Origin: Hymenoscyphus infarciens
Taxonomy: Eukaryota > Ascomycota > Leotiomycetes > Helotiales > Helotiaceae
Direction of reading: 5' to 3'
DNA: 64,000 nt
Assembly (NCBI GenBank): GCA_001414345.1
Contig: LLCB01000159.1
Location: forward strand, 1-64,000
Shown: in pieces, positions 13,580 to 24,505 of the stretch
How positions within the stretch are numbered: the first letter of the stretch is position 1
Layout: each line of letters opens with the position of its first letter
The notes under the pieces: model-generated
What the model saw: the letters and a program-made list of their open reading frames with translations, nothing else
Told to the model about the DNA's origin: nothing
The model's database searches: none
Translations under genes and position numbers: made by a program

Positions 13580-13611
13580 CTCTCTCTCTCTCTCTCTCTC
13601 TCTCGCTCTCT
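13580..13611. repeat. CT dinucleotide microsatellite
   Basis: A near-perfect CT run, broken once by CG, lies about 100 bp upstream of the possible broken gene at 13,706. It is simple-sequence DNA or a pyrimidine-rich promoter tract. Confidence 0.8.
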
Positions 13612-13705
13612 CACCGTGGTTCAGATTCTTTACCTTTCTTTTTATCCCTCCGATAATACTATATTCACAAGCTATACCAGCAATTCTTCTTACACTTAGG
13701 CTGAA

Positions 13706-13984
13706 ATGAGTTAGGCTACTCCGGTGCGGATAATCCTTCGATATCGCGAGCAACCTTTTCAAAACCTTAACGCAATCATCAACGCTTTCTTTGAATCGCG
13801 AGCTATTCAACCTCTAGAAGACTACTGTACACATATATGTAGTAATCTTCATTCTTCTCTGTTATATCTCGTTCTCGATCTCTACTGCAAAACATGTCCA
13901 AATGTCAATCTCCACAAGTTAGACCTCGAAGTCTTCAAAGTCTCAGGAATAGATTCATTGTGCGTTACCTCCTCTACGACATAA
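13706..13984 (+). pseudogene. Possible small broken gene (in-frame TAG at codon 3)
   Basis: A reading frame runs from ATG at 13,706 to a stop at 13,984 and would give about 92 residues, interrupted only by TAG at 13,712-13,714. A CAG-to-TAG change is the kind RIP makes. The translated part begins ATPVRIILRYREQPF and has protein-like composition, including CKTCPNVNLHKLDLEVF near its end, but I recognise no domain. It sits in an 0.9-kb island of normal base composition between two RIP blocks. It may equally be an exon fragment of a larger gene or chance coding. Low confidence. Confidence 0.25.
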
Positions 13985-15197
13985 CTAAACTAACTATATA
14001 TAGTACATTTCAGGATCTCGGAGAGGTAGCTCGTAAGAAGGTTTACCAGCGATCCGTTTCTCTGGAGTGGGGGGAAGGCAACCAGTCTAGTCAGAGGAAT
14101 TAGTCGGTGTTGTTCTAGCACAGGGAGGACAGGATCCCGCTATATCCGTGTCTTGCGTGTCGAGACTCAACGGCAGATCTCTCAGAAACCCGGAGGCAGG
14201 TTGGCATAGGTCATTTGCAACCCTTCTCGCGGGTGTACAAAATATAATGTGATCTCGATTCATGTGTTTGGGAGTACGCGTACAAGCTGCGTATGTCTTG
14301 CAAGCCCATTCACACATTGCGTGAGAGCGAGGGAAGTCGGTTAAAATTGAATATCGCAGAGAGAACCTTTATACGAAGCGGATCGTGATGCGAGAGACGT
14401 AGCCTTGAAAGGAAAGGTGGCTTGAAGAGGAGACGATCTGTATTTAGAGAATTAATAGTCTATTCTACAGCTTTAAACACCGTTCAAAAAGATGACTTAC
14501 TTCGTTCTTAGTTATAATAGTTGCGGGCTAGAGAGACAGCACGGTCGACGGAATAATTAACAGGTTCGGCGCCTATAATACCGAGGCTTCTATAGGTCTA
14601 TTAGATCGAATTTGTGATAGTATACTACTTCTTCGATAAAGAGAGCAACGAAAGTAGACATTGCTTATATAGTAAGACTTACGAGGATTAGGATCTTATG
14701 TTCTAGATATATAGTAGATATCTATTCTTATCTATCTAAAGACACTATATATAAGCTATCGAGAACTCTATAAGTTATATAATATATAGTAAGTTACTAC
14801 TTAATAATAGAGAAGTTTATCTACTTAGATAAGACTAATATAAAAACTCTTAGATTTAAATTTAAGATTTTTATAATAGTCTAAACTATATAGTAAGTAT
14901 AGATTCTTATAAATTTATATATCTTATTAAATATAAGAAAAAGTACGCGATTTAGTAATATACGTAGTTTAGTACTATACTATATTATTCTTATTAGTTT
15001 ATTTCTATAGTTTCTAATAAATCTATAAGTATTCTTTTAGTAGCTATTTATATTATAAATACTAGTACTTAAGAATATTAAAGTTTATAAGTACTAGAAA
15101 ACACTCTTTTACTAGCTTCTATAATTGTTTTAACTTATCTTATCTATTAAGCGAAGCTTATTAGATAGAAGATTATAATATATCGATTCTAGTAATA
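13985..15197. other. End of small island and start of second RIP block
   Basis: 13,985-14,450 keeps normal composition and has only short overlapping frames on both strands with no recognisable motif. From about 14,460 the sequence becomes RIP-degraded with stops in every frame. No gene or element end was identified here. Confidence 0.45.
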
Positions 15198-15903
15198 TCT
15201 CTTCAGTTATTCTTATATCTTACGTGATTTAGTAGAACGCGGTTCTAATCTTATATTTCTAGCTCTAACGCGATTAAATATTTAAATCATTATCTTATTC
15301 TTTAAACTCTACTAAAGTATATAATAATATAGAAATTAAACAATGATTTATCTATAATCTTATATTTAAAAAGCTCTACTAAAAAAATCGTTATTTCAGC
15401 GTAAGTTAGCTTATAATACGAGTATATAAGCTGAGTTTCCTCTATCTACTCCTACTACTTCTACCGCCTCTTTTATACTCTTTTATTCTTCTTTTTAATT
15501 AATATACCTCCTCTAGAATAGCGTAAGGCTAATGCTACTCCTAGTACGAAAAAGTCTACTAAAAGAGCTCTAAAAGCTACTAAAAAAGTCTTTAAAAAGA
15601 AGGCCTCTTAAGTACGCCCCGTAGACGTGTTTCTTAACTAGAAAGAATTCTATAAGATAGAAGTTATTAAGAGAGTAGGAGAGATTAAATAAAGAGATAG
15701 AAAGAGACGTATCTCTACTATATATAGAGTAAGTGTAAATAGCTTTAATTTAGATTTTAATATCTTAGTACTTCTAAACTAGCTTAATAGTATCGTAGTT
15801 CGAAGCTACCTAGATTTTAGTCTAAAACTACTTTAAATGAGAGTAGTTTTAAACCAGACTACTAAACGCGTCTATACGTAGAGTATAAGAATAACTAAAG
15901 AGA
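15198..15903 (+). mobile_element. MITE (706 bp) with terminal inverted repeats and TA target duplication
   Basis: The left end reads TCTCTTCAGTTATTCTTAT and the right end is its near-perfect inverse (ending ATAACTAAAGAGA). TA dinucleotides flank both ends (15,196-15,197 and 15,904-15,905). At least three other copies occur in the window (15,985-17,650, 18,399-18,946 and a fragment at 21,344). The inverted repeats plus TA duplication fit a Tc1/mariner-type non-autonomous element. The interior has no ORF. Confidence 0.8.
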
Positions 15904-16267
15904 TATTAATTTTACTCTAAAATAGACTATTAAAGAGAAATTAATTAATAAAAAAACTACTAAGTCTTTTATTTATTTATAATATTTCTTTAGTTACTCT
16001 TAAGCTCTATATAATTTAGTATAATCTAGTTCTAATCTTATATTTCTAGCTTTAATATAACTAAATAGTTAAATTATTATCTTATTTTTTAAACTCTACT
16101 AAAGTATATAATAATATAGAGATTTAATAATAATTTATATATTATCTTATATTTCAAAAGCTTTACTAAAAAAGAATTATTTCAATATAAGTTATATAAG
16201 TATACTAACTTTTATATATATATATAAGTATATAAAGAACCGCTTATAAACGTAATAGTTTAATTAT

Positions 16268-17414
16268 TATAATAATAAGACAGGAGTAGAGTAGAGAAGT
16301 AGTCTATTTATAGTTATTAACGTGAAAACTAAAGATAAAGAGCGAAGATAGCTTTGAACGATACTAATATATAGGATTCTGCCAGGCGGTGAGGAGTCAC
16401 GTGATAGGTCTGAAACTGTTATCTTTCTCTCTCTTTAGTAGAGCTCGCTCTCGAGCTCTATATCTATATACTTGTCTATTTATATATCTACTAGTTCTAG
16501 CCTATACTCTTGCTCTTCCTTCTACTAAGGCAGCCGTGAGATACTAGCTCTATAAGAGTAGTAAGATACTAGCTATACGCTAAGTTACTTAAAACTCTCT
16601 ATATTCTCTCTCTAATACTAATCTATATAATCTACTAAGCGACTAGTATATACTTCTATAATTTTGTCGATTACTAAAGTATAAGCTTTAAGCGCTTTCG
16701 TAATATTAGAAGAAGAAGGAGAAGAAGGCTTTAAGAGTTATTAGAAAATAATATAGCTAAAAGTAAGAAGGTCTACTTAAAAGGCTACTCTTATTAAAGC
16801 GTAGAGAGGCTTCTTCTTATTAGTAAGAGGCTTAGAATAACTAATAATAAGCTAGATAAGCTATCTTATCGAAGCGTCGATTACGTAAGCATATTAATAT
16901 TTCTTTTTAATAAGAGAGCTAAAGTTATATACCTAGTATATAATATTAGAGTCTATTATTAGAGTAGTTAGATACTAGCTATTTAAAGAGAGAGAGAGAG
17001 AGTCTATAAACGCTAGAGAGAGGGATCTGAAGATACTAGAGAGAGAGGATCTAAAGATACTAGAAGAAGAGGATCTAAAGATACTAAAAGAAGAGAATTC
17101 GAAGATACTAGAAGAAGAGGTCTTAAGCTTAGTATTAATTCAAGAGTCGCTAGTAAGAGGTCTAGGAAGCCGTTTAAAGAGGTTTATAGAGTTAGTAGTA
17201 GAGAGGCTAGAATAGAGCTAAGATTAAGAGCTTATAAGAAGAGTAACCTTTAGTTTAATATAATAATAAGATAGAAGTAGAGTAGAGAAGTAGTCTATTC
17301 GTAGTTATTAATATAAAAACTAAAGATAAAGAGCGAAGATAGCTTTAAATAATACTTATATATAGAATTCTACTAGATAGTAAGAAGTTACGTAATAGGT
17401 CTAAAACTGTTATA
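16268..17414 (-). mobile_element. TRIM-like short LTR element (1,147 bp)
   Basis: Two collinear direct repeats of about 155 bp (16,268-16,422 and 17,259-17,414) share TATAATAATAAGA starts and CTGTTAT ends; most of their differences are transitions. The element is flanked by ATTAT at 16,263-16,267 and 17,415-17,419. A pyrimidine tract (TTTCTCTCTCTTT, 16,423-16,435) just inside the left repeat reads as a minus-strand polypurine tract. The 0.84-kb interior has no reverse transcriptase but contains an in-frame 24-bp tandem repeat on the plus strand. In AT-rich DNA a 5-bp match can occur by chance, but the match at both exact repeat ends plus the purine tract makes the call reasonable. Confidence 0.7.
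17024..17118 (+). repeat. 24-bp tandem repeat encoding an 8-residue unit
   Basis: Four consecutive units start at about 17,024, 17,048, 17,072 and 17,096. On the plus strand they read in frame as DLKILERE, DLKILEEE, DLKILKEE and NSKILEEE, an acidic amphipathic heptad-like pattern. The frame continues open for about 30 further codons. It lies in the interior of the TRIM-like element. The protein, if there ever was one, is unknown. Confidence 0.7.
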
Positions 17415-17650
17415 ATTATATAAGAATATATTAGTAATAGTAAACGTTTCTAAGTTTAAACTATTCTCTATAGATACTTCTTTATATTTATTAATTTAGA
17501 TTTTAATATCTTAGTACTTCTAAACTAGTTTAATAGTATTATAGTTTAAAGTTATCTAGATTTTAGTTTAAAACTACTTTAAATAAGAGTAGTTTCTAAC
17601 TAAACTATTAGATATATCTCTTTATAAAGTATAAGAATAACTATATATAA

Positions 17651-18371
17651 GAAGCTTCTTATTCTTTTAGTTAGTAATAAAGTGAGTTATAAATAGTATT
17701 AAAATTCTTAGCTATCTTAGTAGTAATATAGAAAGATTAAGCTAAAAAAACTAAATAATCTCTTAAATCTAGTTCTTAATATCTTAAAATACTAGTATAT
17801 TATAAATAGTAAATAATTAATTCTCTTATAAAAAAGAGTAGTTTTTAAAATAAAACTAATATATTACTAGAATCGACGTAGTATATTCTCGTATCTATAA
17901 AATATATGTTTTATAAATAAGACTAGAGTTAAATAATTATCTCTTAGACTATAAATAACTTAGACTATATATCTAAGTTATACTAGAGTAATCTCTATAC
18001 TTCTTTCTCTATAATTTAAATAAGCTACTAAGCTTAGATAAAGATTATACTTTCTATAGAATTTAAAGTTTATATTATTAACGTTATAATTAGAGTTATT
18101 TACTTTATATATTATTAGACTTTGTTATTATAATACTATATAATAACGCTTTTTACTTTAATATATAGTATTAATATTCTAAGAAGACTAAGATCTAAAA
18201 GAAAGCTCTTATTTACTACTATAATAGAAATTCTTATACTTCTTAACTTTTTCTTTCTTTTCTAAACTATTATAGAAAATAAAACCTAGATATCTACTTT
18301 ATAAAAGTACTTAAAAGCTATATAATCTAGTAGTTACTTATATATATTATAGATTATTATCTAGAGTTAGT
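17651..18371. other. RIP-degraded DNA, possibly an old DNA-transposon fragment
   Basis: Stop-rich AT-rich sequence. Some plus-strand stretches (about 18,000-18,350) read as hydrophobic, protein-like text when stops are ignored, which may be a decayed transposase. I could not assign a family. Confidence 0.35.
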
Positions 18372-19230
18372 TATAATAGTATAAAATATATACTACTATC
18401 TCTTTAGTTATTCTTATACTCTACGTGATTTAGTAGAACGCGGTTCTAATCTTATATTTCTAGCTCTAACGCGACTAAATATTTAAATTATTATTTTATT
18501 CTTTAAACTCTACTAAAGTATATAACGATATAGAAATTTAATAATAATTTACCTATAATCTTATATTTAAAAAGCTCTACTAAAAAAATAATCATTTCAG
18601 CGTAAGTTAGCCTATCTACTTCTACTACTTCTACTACTTCTACTGCTACTTTTATACTCTTTTATCCTTCTTTTTAATTAATATACCTTCTCTAGAATAG
18701 CGCAAAGCTAATACTACTCCTAGTACGAAAAAGCTACTAAAAAAGTCCTTAAAAAGAAGGCCTCTTAAGTACGTTCTATAGACGTGTTTCTTACTTTAAT
18801 TCAGATTTTAGCACTCTTAAACTAGTTTAGCAGTATTATAGTTCGAAGCTACCTAGATTTTAGTCTAAAACTATCTTAAATAAGAGTAGTTTTAAACCAG
18901 ACTACTAAACGCGTCTATATATAGAGTATAAGAATAACTAAAGAGATAAAAGAGATATATAAGAGTATATTTTATAGAATAATATATATAAATACTAAGC
19001 TCTAATATAGAAGAAAAGACTAAATTAGTCTCTTCTAACTATAGAAGATTATATAGCTATATATAAGAGCTTTAAATAGTATAAAAAGAGATTAAAACGT
19101 TAAAACCCGAAGTTTAAAACTTTTCTAAATTAGATAATATAAAAGAATAATAATCAAAAGCTAATATAAGTACTAAAACCTTATATATATAGTATATAAG
19201 CTTTGCTATTTAAAATAGCTAGCTATTTTA
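18372..19230. repeat. Solo LTR of the gag-only family, interrupted by a MITE
   Basis: The LTR starts at 18,372 (TATAATAGTATAAAATATAT), breaks at 18,398, resumes at 18,947 and ends at about 19,230. Without the MITE it is about 309 bp, close to the 302-334 bp of the LTRs at 1404 and 5950. The flanks TTAGT (18,367-18,371) and CTAGT (19,231-19,235) fit a 5-bp duplication altered by one C-to-T change. No internal retroelement sequence adjoins it, so it is probably the product of LTR-LTR recombination. Confidence 0.75.
18399..18946 (+). mobile_element. MITE (548 bp) inserted in the solo LTR
   Basis: The ends are TCTCTTTAGTTATTCTTATA and its inverse (ending ATAACTAAAGAGA), with TA on both sides (18,397-18,398 and 18,947-18,948). 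The interior matches the 706-bp copy at 15,198-15,903 with internal deletions. Because it splits a recognisable LTR at a TA, both its ends and its target site are confirmed by the empty-site comparison. Confidence 0.85.
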
Positions 19231-19235
19231 CTAGT

Positions 19236-19762
19236 AAGTAGATAGTAGAGAGTATCTTTAGTTATAATAGAACTTTTATAAATTATTCTAAACTCTAATA
19301 TTATAAATCTAATAATTAAGCTAAGAACTAGACTTAAAATAATATTCTTCTCAGCTTTATAAAAAATATAAATTATACTTATATAATACTACTAACCTTG
19401 ATAATTTACTTTATACTCTAAGTTTAATACGTATTACTTTACGTAAAGCAAATCTGGACATCTCTAGTCGTGATTTAACTGAAAAGATACTAATAGAGCT
19501 TTAACCTTCTGTTGCTATGTTAACTATCGCCTTACTGCACCTGTTATCTATCAACAAAGAATTTTGTCATCATCACGACGTACTTTGAAACCCACATTTG
19601 CATTCTCCCAGCCCTAGCAGCAGCAGCATTGGAGTATATTTCACCTAGTGCCTATCCAACGTCCATCTGCACTTATCTACTATACAATCAACCTCAGTAC
19701 TCACTCCCTCGCTAGCTATTACACGATTCGCCCCGCAAAGGCGCAGGTTCAACGACCTCGTC
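19236..19762. other. Boundary between RIP block and the main gene island
   Basis: The RIP signature fades between about 19,400 and 19,480. The sequence after that has normal composition with a pyrimidine-rich leader in front of the HNH gene. A CAG run lies at 19,616-19,628. No separate gene is supported. Confidence 0.5.
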
Positions 19763-21294
19763 ATGCCTCTTCCCCTCCATCTTCGCCCATCTGCGACTAT
19801 TGTGCCGAGTTCACTCCCTCCCCAATTCGAATTCCTCCAGAAACCACTCGTTCCACAGCGCAAATATCGAATCAATTTCCGTCATCCTGCCTACACATCT
19901 GACGATAACATCCTTTTCACTCTCTATGCCTGGGACCATGAAGACGGTGGAATACATCATGGCCTAGCGCATAATGCATGTGCAATTATCGCCGACAACC
20001 GATTCGATGGATACTTGAGCAGAACCTGCAACCCTGAGCACGAGGACGGCAAGCACATTGAGGAAGATTGGGACGATGTTTTGCCTGCTTCAGATGCAGA
20101 CTACTATTTCTATGTTCCATACCTAGCCGGTGGGTGGTGCTTTCTGTCCACCGTTTTATAGATTATGGCTAATGTTTGAATTCCTCTCTAGATTCTGCGT
20201 CTGCCTCTACAACGGCGCCTCTGCCTCCTGCTCCCTCTCCCTCTCCCTCTCGACCTCCATACCGATGGCCTGTTGTGCCAACTTTCCAAGACTGGAGGTT
20301 TCCGAGGGTCTTGCCAGCAGTCTGGTCCCGATGCGCAGAGACTCAACCTACAAGCAATACCACCGCCCCTCAATCTACATTAGGCCCTGCCATACGACAG
20401 CGTGACATTACATGCCGCGTCACCGCATTCCACAGTGGTACTGAAGCGGCACATTTGATTCCAGAACACGAGAACCAGTGGTTCAATTCGAATTCTATGG
20501 CGGAATACAACAGTGACCTATCGCTAGATCCGAGCAATCTTTTGAGAGATTTAGGGAATGCGGTGCTCTTGCGGTCTGATATCCATACAGCTTTTGACAA
20601 CCGCAAATTTGTCTTCTTCCCAAAGGACCGGGAAAGCTTAGTTCTACATATGTTAGAACCAACTCGGGATATTGGCGTGTTATACCACAATACTCGTCTG
20701 AGTATGCCTTTCTGTTCCTTGGAATTTCTGTTTGCACGATTTGCTTGGTCGATCTTTCCTTCCTTATCTGGTTTCCTAAGTAGACCGGCGAGGAGTCGAC
20801 TGGTCGTTCGATCGGACCCAAGAACTGGCCAGCGTTTACAGGAAGAAGTCTCGAATTCCATCCTGCTTGGGAGGAAGGCAGCAGCTTCCCGCAGTAACAG
20901 CCCAACTAAACGAACAAAATCGACAGCAGATCTGGATGAAGATGCCGAATTCATCTCTAAGCGTCAAAGGACTGACGAATTAAGGATGAGTGCTCGTTCT
21001 TCCTTCCGTTCACCACTGCCAACTCCAGAAAATGATAGTAATGAACATGGAGAACAGCCACCAACTCCGGAAGATGATTGCGAAGTTGTATATACAGAGA
21101 GAGAGCGGTCACCGAGCGAGTCTACTTGTCGAAATCCTTATCTTGATCAGCTCAAGCGAAATGCACTTATACAACAGAGACCAGTGGGGTATGATCCACG
21201 AATGCCACCATATGACAAACATCGACCGGCAAGGGATGAGCTGGAACTGATGGGTGTAGAGATACTTGAGGATTCTGGAGATGACGACTTCTAA
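19763..21294 (+). CDS. HNH-nuclease-domain protein (fungal, HNH_2-like)
   Basis: Two exons, 19,763-20,129 and 20,192-21,294, with a 62-nt intron (donor GTGGGT, branch GCTAAT, acceptor CTCTAG), give about 489 residues. The N-terminal part (to about residue 120) contains acidic segments and YAWDHEDGG. The central domain (about residues 195-270) holds the HNH signature: CRVTAF, then AAHLIP with the first histidine, GNAVLLRSDIHTAFDN with the asparagine and second histidine, and KFVFFPK. Fungal genomes carry many such HNH_2 proteins of unknown biological role; the fold is expected to bind metal and cut nucleic acid. The C-terminal 190 residues are low-complexity, with SPTK and acidic stretches, and look disordered. 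The start is the first ATG that keeps the frame; a longer N-terminus cannot be excluded. It sits at the edge of a RIP block with a MITE fragment 50 bp after the stop. Confidence 0.8.
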
Positions 21295-21343
21295 GTAGTT
21301 GTTTATAACTAGTCTTTCTAATAGTATCTTTAATATTATTATA

Positions 21344-21485
21344 TCCCTTCAGCTATTCTTGCACCCCACGTGCAGACGTGCTTAGCAGTCTAGTTAGAAA
21401 CTCCTCTTATTTAAGGTAGTTTTAGACTAAAATCTAGGTAGTTTCAAACTATAATACTACTGAACTAGTTTAAGAGTACTAAGAT
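21344..21485 (-). mobile_element. Truncated, little-mutated MITE fragment
   Basis: The sequence from 21,344 (TCCCTTCAGCTATTCTTGC) is the reverse complement of the right half of the MITE family seen at 15,198 and 18,399, preceded by TA. The other end is missing after about 21,485. It keeps CACGTG and several CA dinucleotides that are TA in the other copies, so it escaped most RIP and shows the near-original terminal repeat. Confidence 0.75.
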
Positions 21486-21787
21486 ATTAAAATATCTCTT
21501 ATTTATCCAGGTGTTAAGAGTAAAACATGATGTTTCATGAAAAAGTCGAGGATAATGTTCTATTCCCAACCTAATTGCTGTAGAAAAATTTATTTTGGTT
21601 TCTACCTAACTGATATCAATGGCCTCAACTGCTTGGTGGGTCCGTTTCGAACACCGTACCCATCAGCCTGACCACAGCCTCGTCTCAACCACGAACTTCA
21701 AACACCATCCCGACAACTCAACATGAGGGATGCAAGAAGATAACAAAGACATCGGCGCATAAATAAATTCGTGATTTTGCATTCAAC

Positions 21788-23419
21788 ATGTCGACATCAC
21801 CTAATGATCCGGCCAGTCGGAGCCAGGCATCTTTATCGCCATCGCAGTCCCCTTCCCACTCGGTGAGCCACCAACCAGACGTCTCTCTACAAACCCTTGT
21901 AGAACACCTCCTCGCATCCAAACGATCCTTATCCTCCATCAGTACCGTGTACCGTGCTCAAGAAATTGTAAAGTCAGCTAGAGCAGCATTGGAAGAGAGC
22001 GTTATCCTCGGTGCTCAAACCGGATTCTTAAGAAATGGAATCTCGGGACAGGTCAAGATATTGAGGAGGGTACGTGGAGGGATCGAAAGCGTATACACTG
22101 ATGGGCAACGAGACTTCAAGGTAAAATATCTCGATATGCCGGTGACCTGAGTTCCCGCTGATGGGTTATCACATAGAATGTAATCCGTACACTCGATGCC
22201 GCCAATTCCCGGCTGGAATCCACCATGGACATTTTACGGTCAACTATGGTAGAGGCAGCTTTCAGGCCAGCTGGGGAAGAATCTCGGAATCTTCTGGACT
22301 TTGTGGATGAACAGGGTGTTGAAAGTATGCGAGATTCTTTGAAGGAGTCAATTCGGGAAACCAAGGTAAATAATGACATTCTAGTTACCTCACTGCTTGC
22401 AGAATATTATTTGACAAGCTACATAGGAAGCTCAAGCAGAATTCGATTCCTCTATTTTATCCTTCGATGACGATCTCCGAGCGATCAAAGCTGCCATGAA
22501 TACCTCCTCCAAAACCAGCTCCTCCCAATCGAATCATGACTTATCGGCTCCACTCGCGGATCATATACATGCCCTGGAAAGCCATGCCCAAGAGATCGCG
22601 TCTCTGATGGACTCGCTTTTACGGCATTTCGACCGCTGCGTCAACGCCATACGCCATACAGAGGGTGGATACGCAGCTGTTAAGAAGGCGGCTTCTTCCC
22701 AGCCACCTGGTACTGAAGCAGTCTCTGTTTCTGGGGTTATGGCATCCGATAACGAATCCGCACATGACGAACCTCTATCAGAAGAGGATAGAAATGGGAT
22801 GCTTGATGTCTTAGGGAAGGATGCCTCAGAAGTTGAGGACGTAGTCATGGAACTGATGGAATTTCTCGCCGAGATGGAAGTCAAGCACGAAGCTGTGCAA
22901 GAGCATTTGTCTTCTCTCACCACTACATATCGGGATACAACAAATGCCTATCGCATTCTTGAGGGGGTCGGCGCTAGACTTTCTGGGTATATTATCGCCA
23001 GTCAAGATTTCAAAGCAAGATGGGAAGAAACAAAACTACAAATTCAAGAACAGCTCTCGGAACTGGAATCAATGCGACTGTTTTACGAAAATTATTATTC
23101 ATCATATGATAGTATGATTCTAGAAGTTCATAGGAGAAAGCAGTGCGAGGAGAAGGTGCGATCGATCATGAAGAAAGCGATGGAGCAGATTGACAAAGTC
23201 TATGACGCAGATATGAAGGAGAGAGAAGGTTTCAGGATGGATTCCGGGGAATACCTACCAGTTGATTTGTTTCCTGGTATCAATACTCCTGCGCCGAAGT
23301 GGGATTTTGTTCTCGCGGAGGACCAGGATCCCGCTCTGGCCTCTCAGCCTGGCCTGGAATGGATTGTGGTGGATGCAGCTTCTAGGAGAGAAAAGGATAG
23401 GCGAAGATTAGATAGGTGA
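21788..23419 (+). CDS. ATG17: Autophagy-related protein 17 (Atg17), scaffold of the Atg1 kinase complex
   Basis: Three exons, 21,788-22,120, 22,177-22,365 and 22,427-23,419, are joined by introns of 56 and 61 nt (GTAAAA..ATAG and GTAAAT..ATAG), both in phase 0, giving about 504 residues. The product is largely helical, as expected for the crescent-shaped Atg17 dimer that recruits Atg1, Atg13 and other factors to the phagophore assembly site. Family-typical segments include LVEHLLASKRSLSSI near residue 40, an RAQEIVKSARAALEES helix, LRNGISGQVKILRRVRGGIE near residue 85, and a long C-terminal coiled-coil region from about residue 190 ending in a charged RREKDRRR tail. A Ser/Pro-rich N-terminus of about 30 residues precedes the conserved part. 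The length agrees with filamentous-fungal Atg17. The last codons lie next to a GTGAGA that could be a donor, so a further short exon is possible. Confidence 0.9.
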
Positions 23420-24505
23420 GAATCCAATTGGATCTTTTTATTTATTTGCAATTCCAAGGGCTATTTGGATACGATATACCTTGCGGCAGTACCCAAATTT
23501 CTTCTTTTCAACTTTCCCCTTGTCATTATTTCCCAGGCGTCATATTCGGAACCCTATTTGAACGCTCTAATTCGTATTTGAAATATCGGGCGAAAACAAG
23601 GAAGTGGAAGTGACAGACGACTTCAAATCTCTCTAGTAGCCGCTAGTTCCATCGTTCTTTTTCATCTTCCTTTTTCAAGTTTGCATCATGTCCGAAGCAC
23701 GAGGAGAGCAGCAAACAAAGCTGCATAGGAATAACCAGGTTAGACTGTTTTGAAGGTTTTGAAGGTACAATCACCCTAGAACCGGAGTTTATTCCTTTTC
23801 TATCTTGCGATTCCACTTAGTTCGATCATCAATCTCTTTCCCAGTACACTTGCTTGGTAAGATGAAATTCCCGGGCCTGCTTTCACAAAGCGAATTTCCC
23901 ATTTTCGGTAAAATCCGGGGACCCCAAACTTTCGAACTTTCGCAAGATTCTCCACTCCGGGTGTTTTTCCCGAGATGGCGGGGTATTCTCCGAGCTGCAT
24001 TTCCACTCGGAATCTAGTTGCGGTGCGCAGGAATTTCATTGCAGATCTTTCGTCCGAAGAAGAAGAAGAAGAAGAAGAAGAAGAATTGAACTGAAGTTTC
24101 TATATTCGAGGGGGAGAGCAGATTCAAGACCTCATAACATGATATCTCTGCCGGGAGAGGATTCATTGAAAGTCGGTGGAAAAGACCTGATTGTGGGGAT
24201 GCAGGGTCGCAGGGTCGCAGTTCGGCCCGCAATTACCCACCACTTAGACAAGTTTACGGATCTATGGACCTGCATCAAAGTCTTTTGGGAGATCAATCCA
24301 GAAGGAGACCAAGAGACTTTCTAATTCAGCCGCTGAGCTGATCCATGGTAGATGGAAGATGGGGAAATGCGAAAGAAGCTAGTAATCGTTTTTGGAAGAT
24401 CCCCAGAAAGAAGAACTGTGTGTGCCGCGTTCGAGTCTCAAAGATAAAGGTATTAGTTGTAAACCGCTTTCTCGTACTTGAAGTAGTCACCAACCGTCAA
24501 CCAAG
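23420..24505. other. Intergenic region between ATG17 and the GH28 gene
   Basis: Several short overlapping frames (60-79 codons) occur on both strands, none with a motif or splice support. A mini-ORF starting ATG at 23,688 (MSEARGEQQTKLHRNNQ) is too short to call. The only clear structure is the GAA repeat at 24,056. It presumably holds the ATG17 terminator and the GH28 promoter. Confidence 0.5.
24056..24085. repeat. GAA trinucleotide microsatellite (10 units)
   Basis: Ten perfect GAA units lie about 420 bp upstream of the GH28 start codon. It is simple-sequence DNA. Confidence 0.95.

Larger units (their letters stand above)
15985..17650 (+). mobile_element. Second MITE copy, split by a TRIM-like insertion
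   Basis: The left part (15,985 to about 16,262) begins TTTCTTTAGTTACTC and is collinear with the first half of the 706-bp MITE. The right part (about 17,420-17,650) is collinear with its second half and ends in a degraded inverted repeat (AGTATAAGAATAACTA). The TRIM-like element at 16,268-17,414 lies between the two halves, so it inserted after the MITE. The right terminal TA cannot be placed exactly. Confidence 0.65.

Noticed and set aside
20370..20954. 194-codon minus-strand frame opposite the HNH gene
   Set aside because: It overlaps the HNH domain exon, has no recognisable motif and no splice support.
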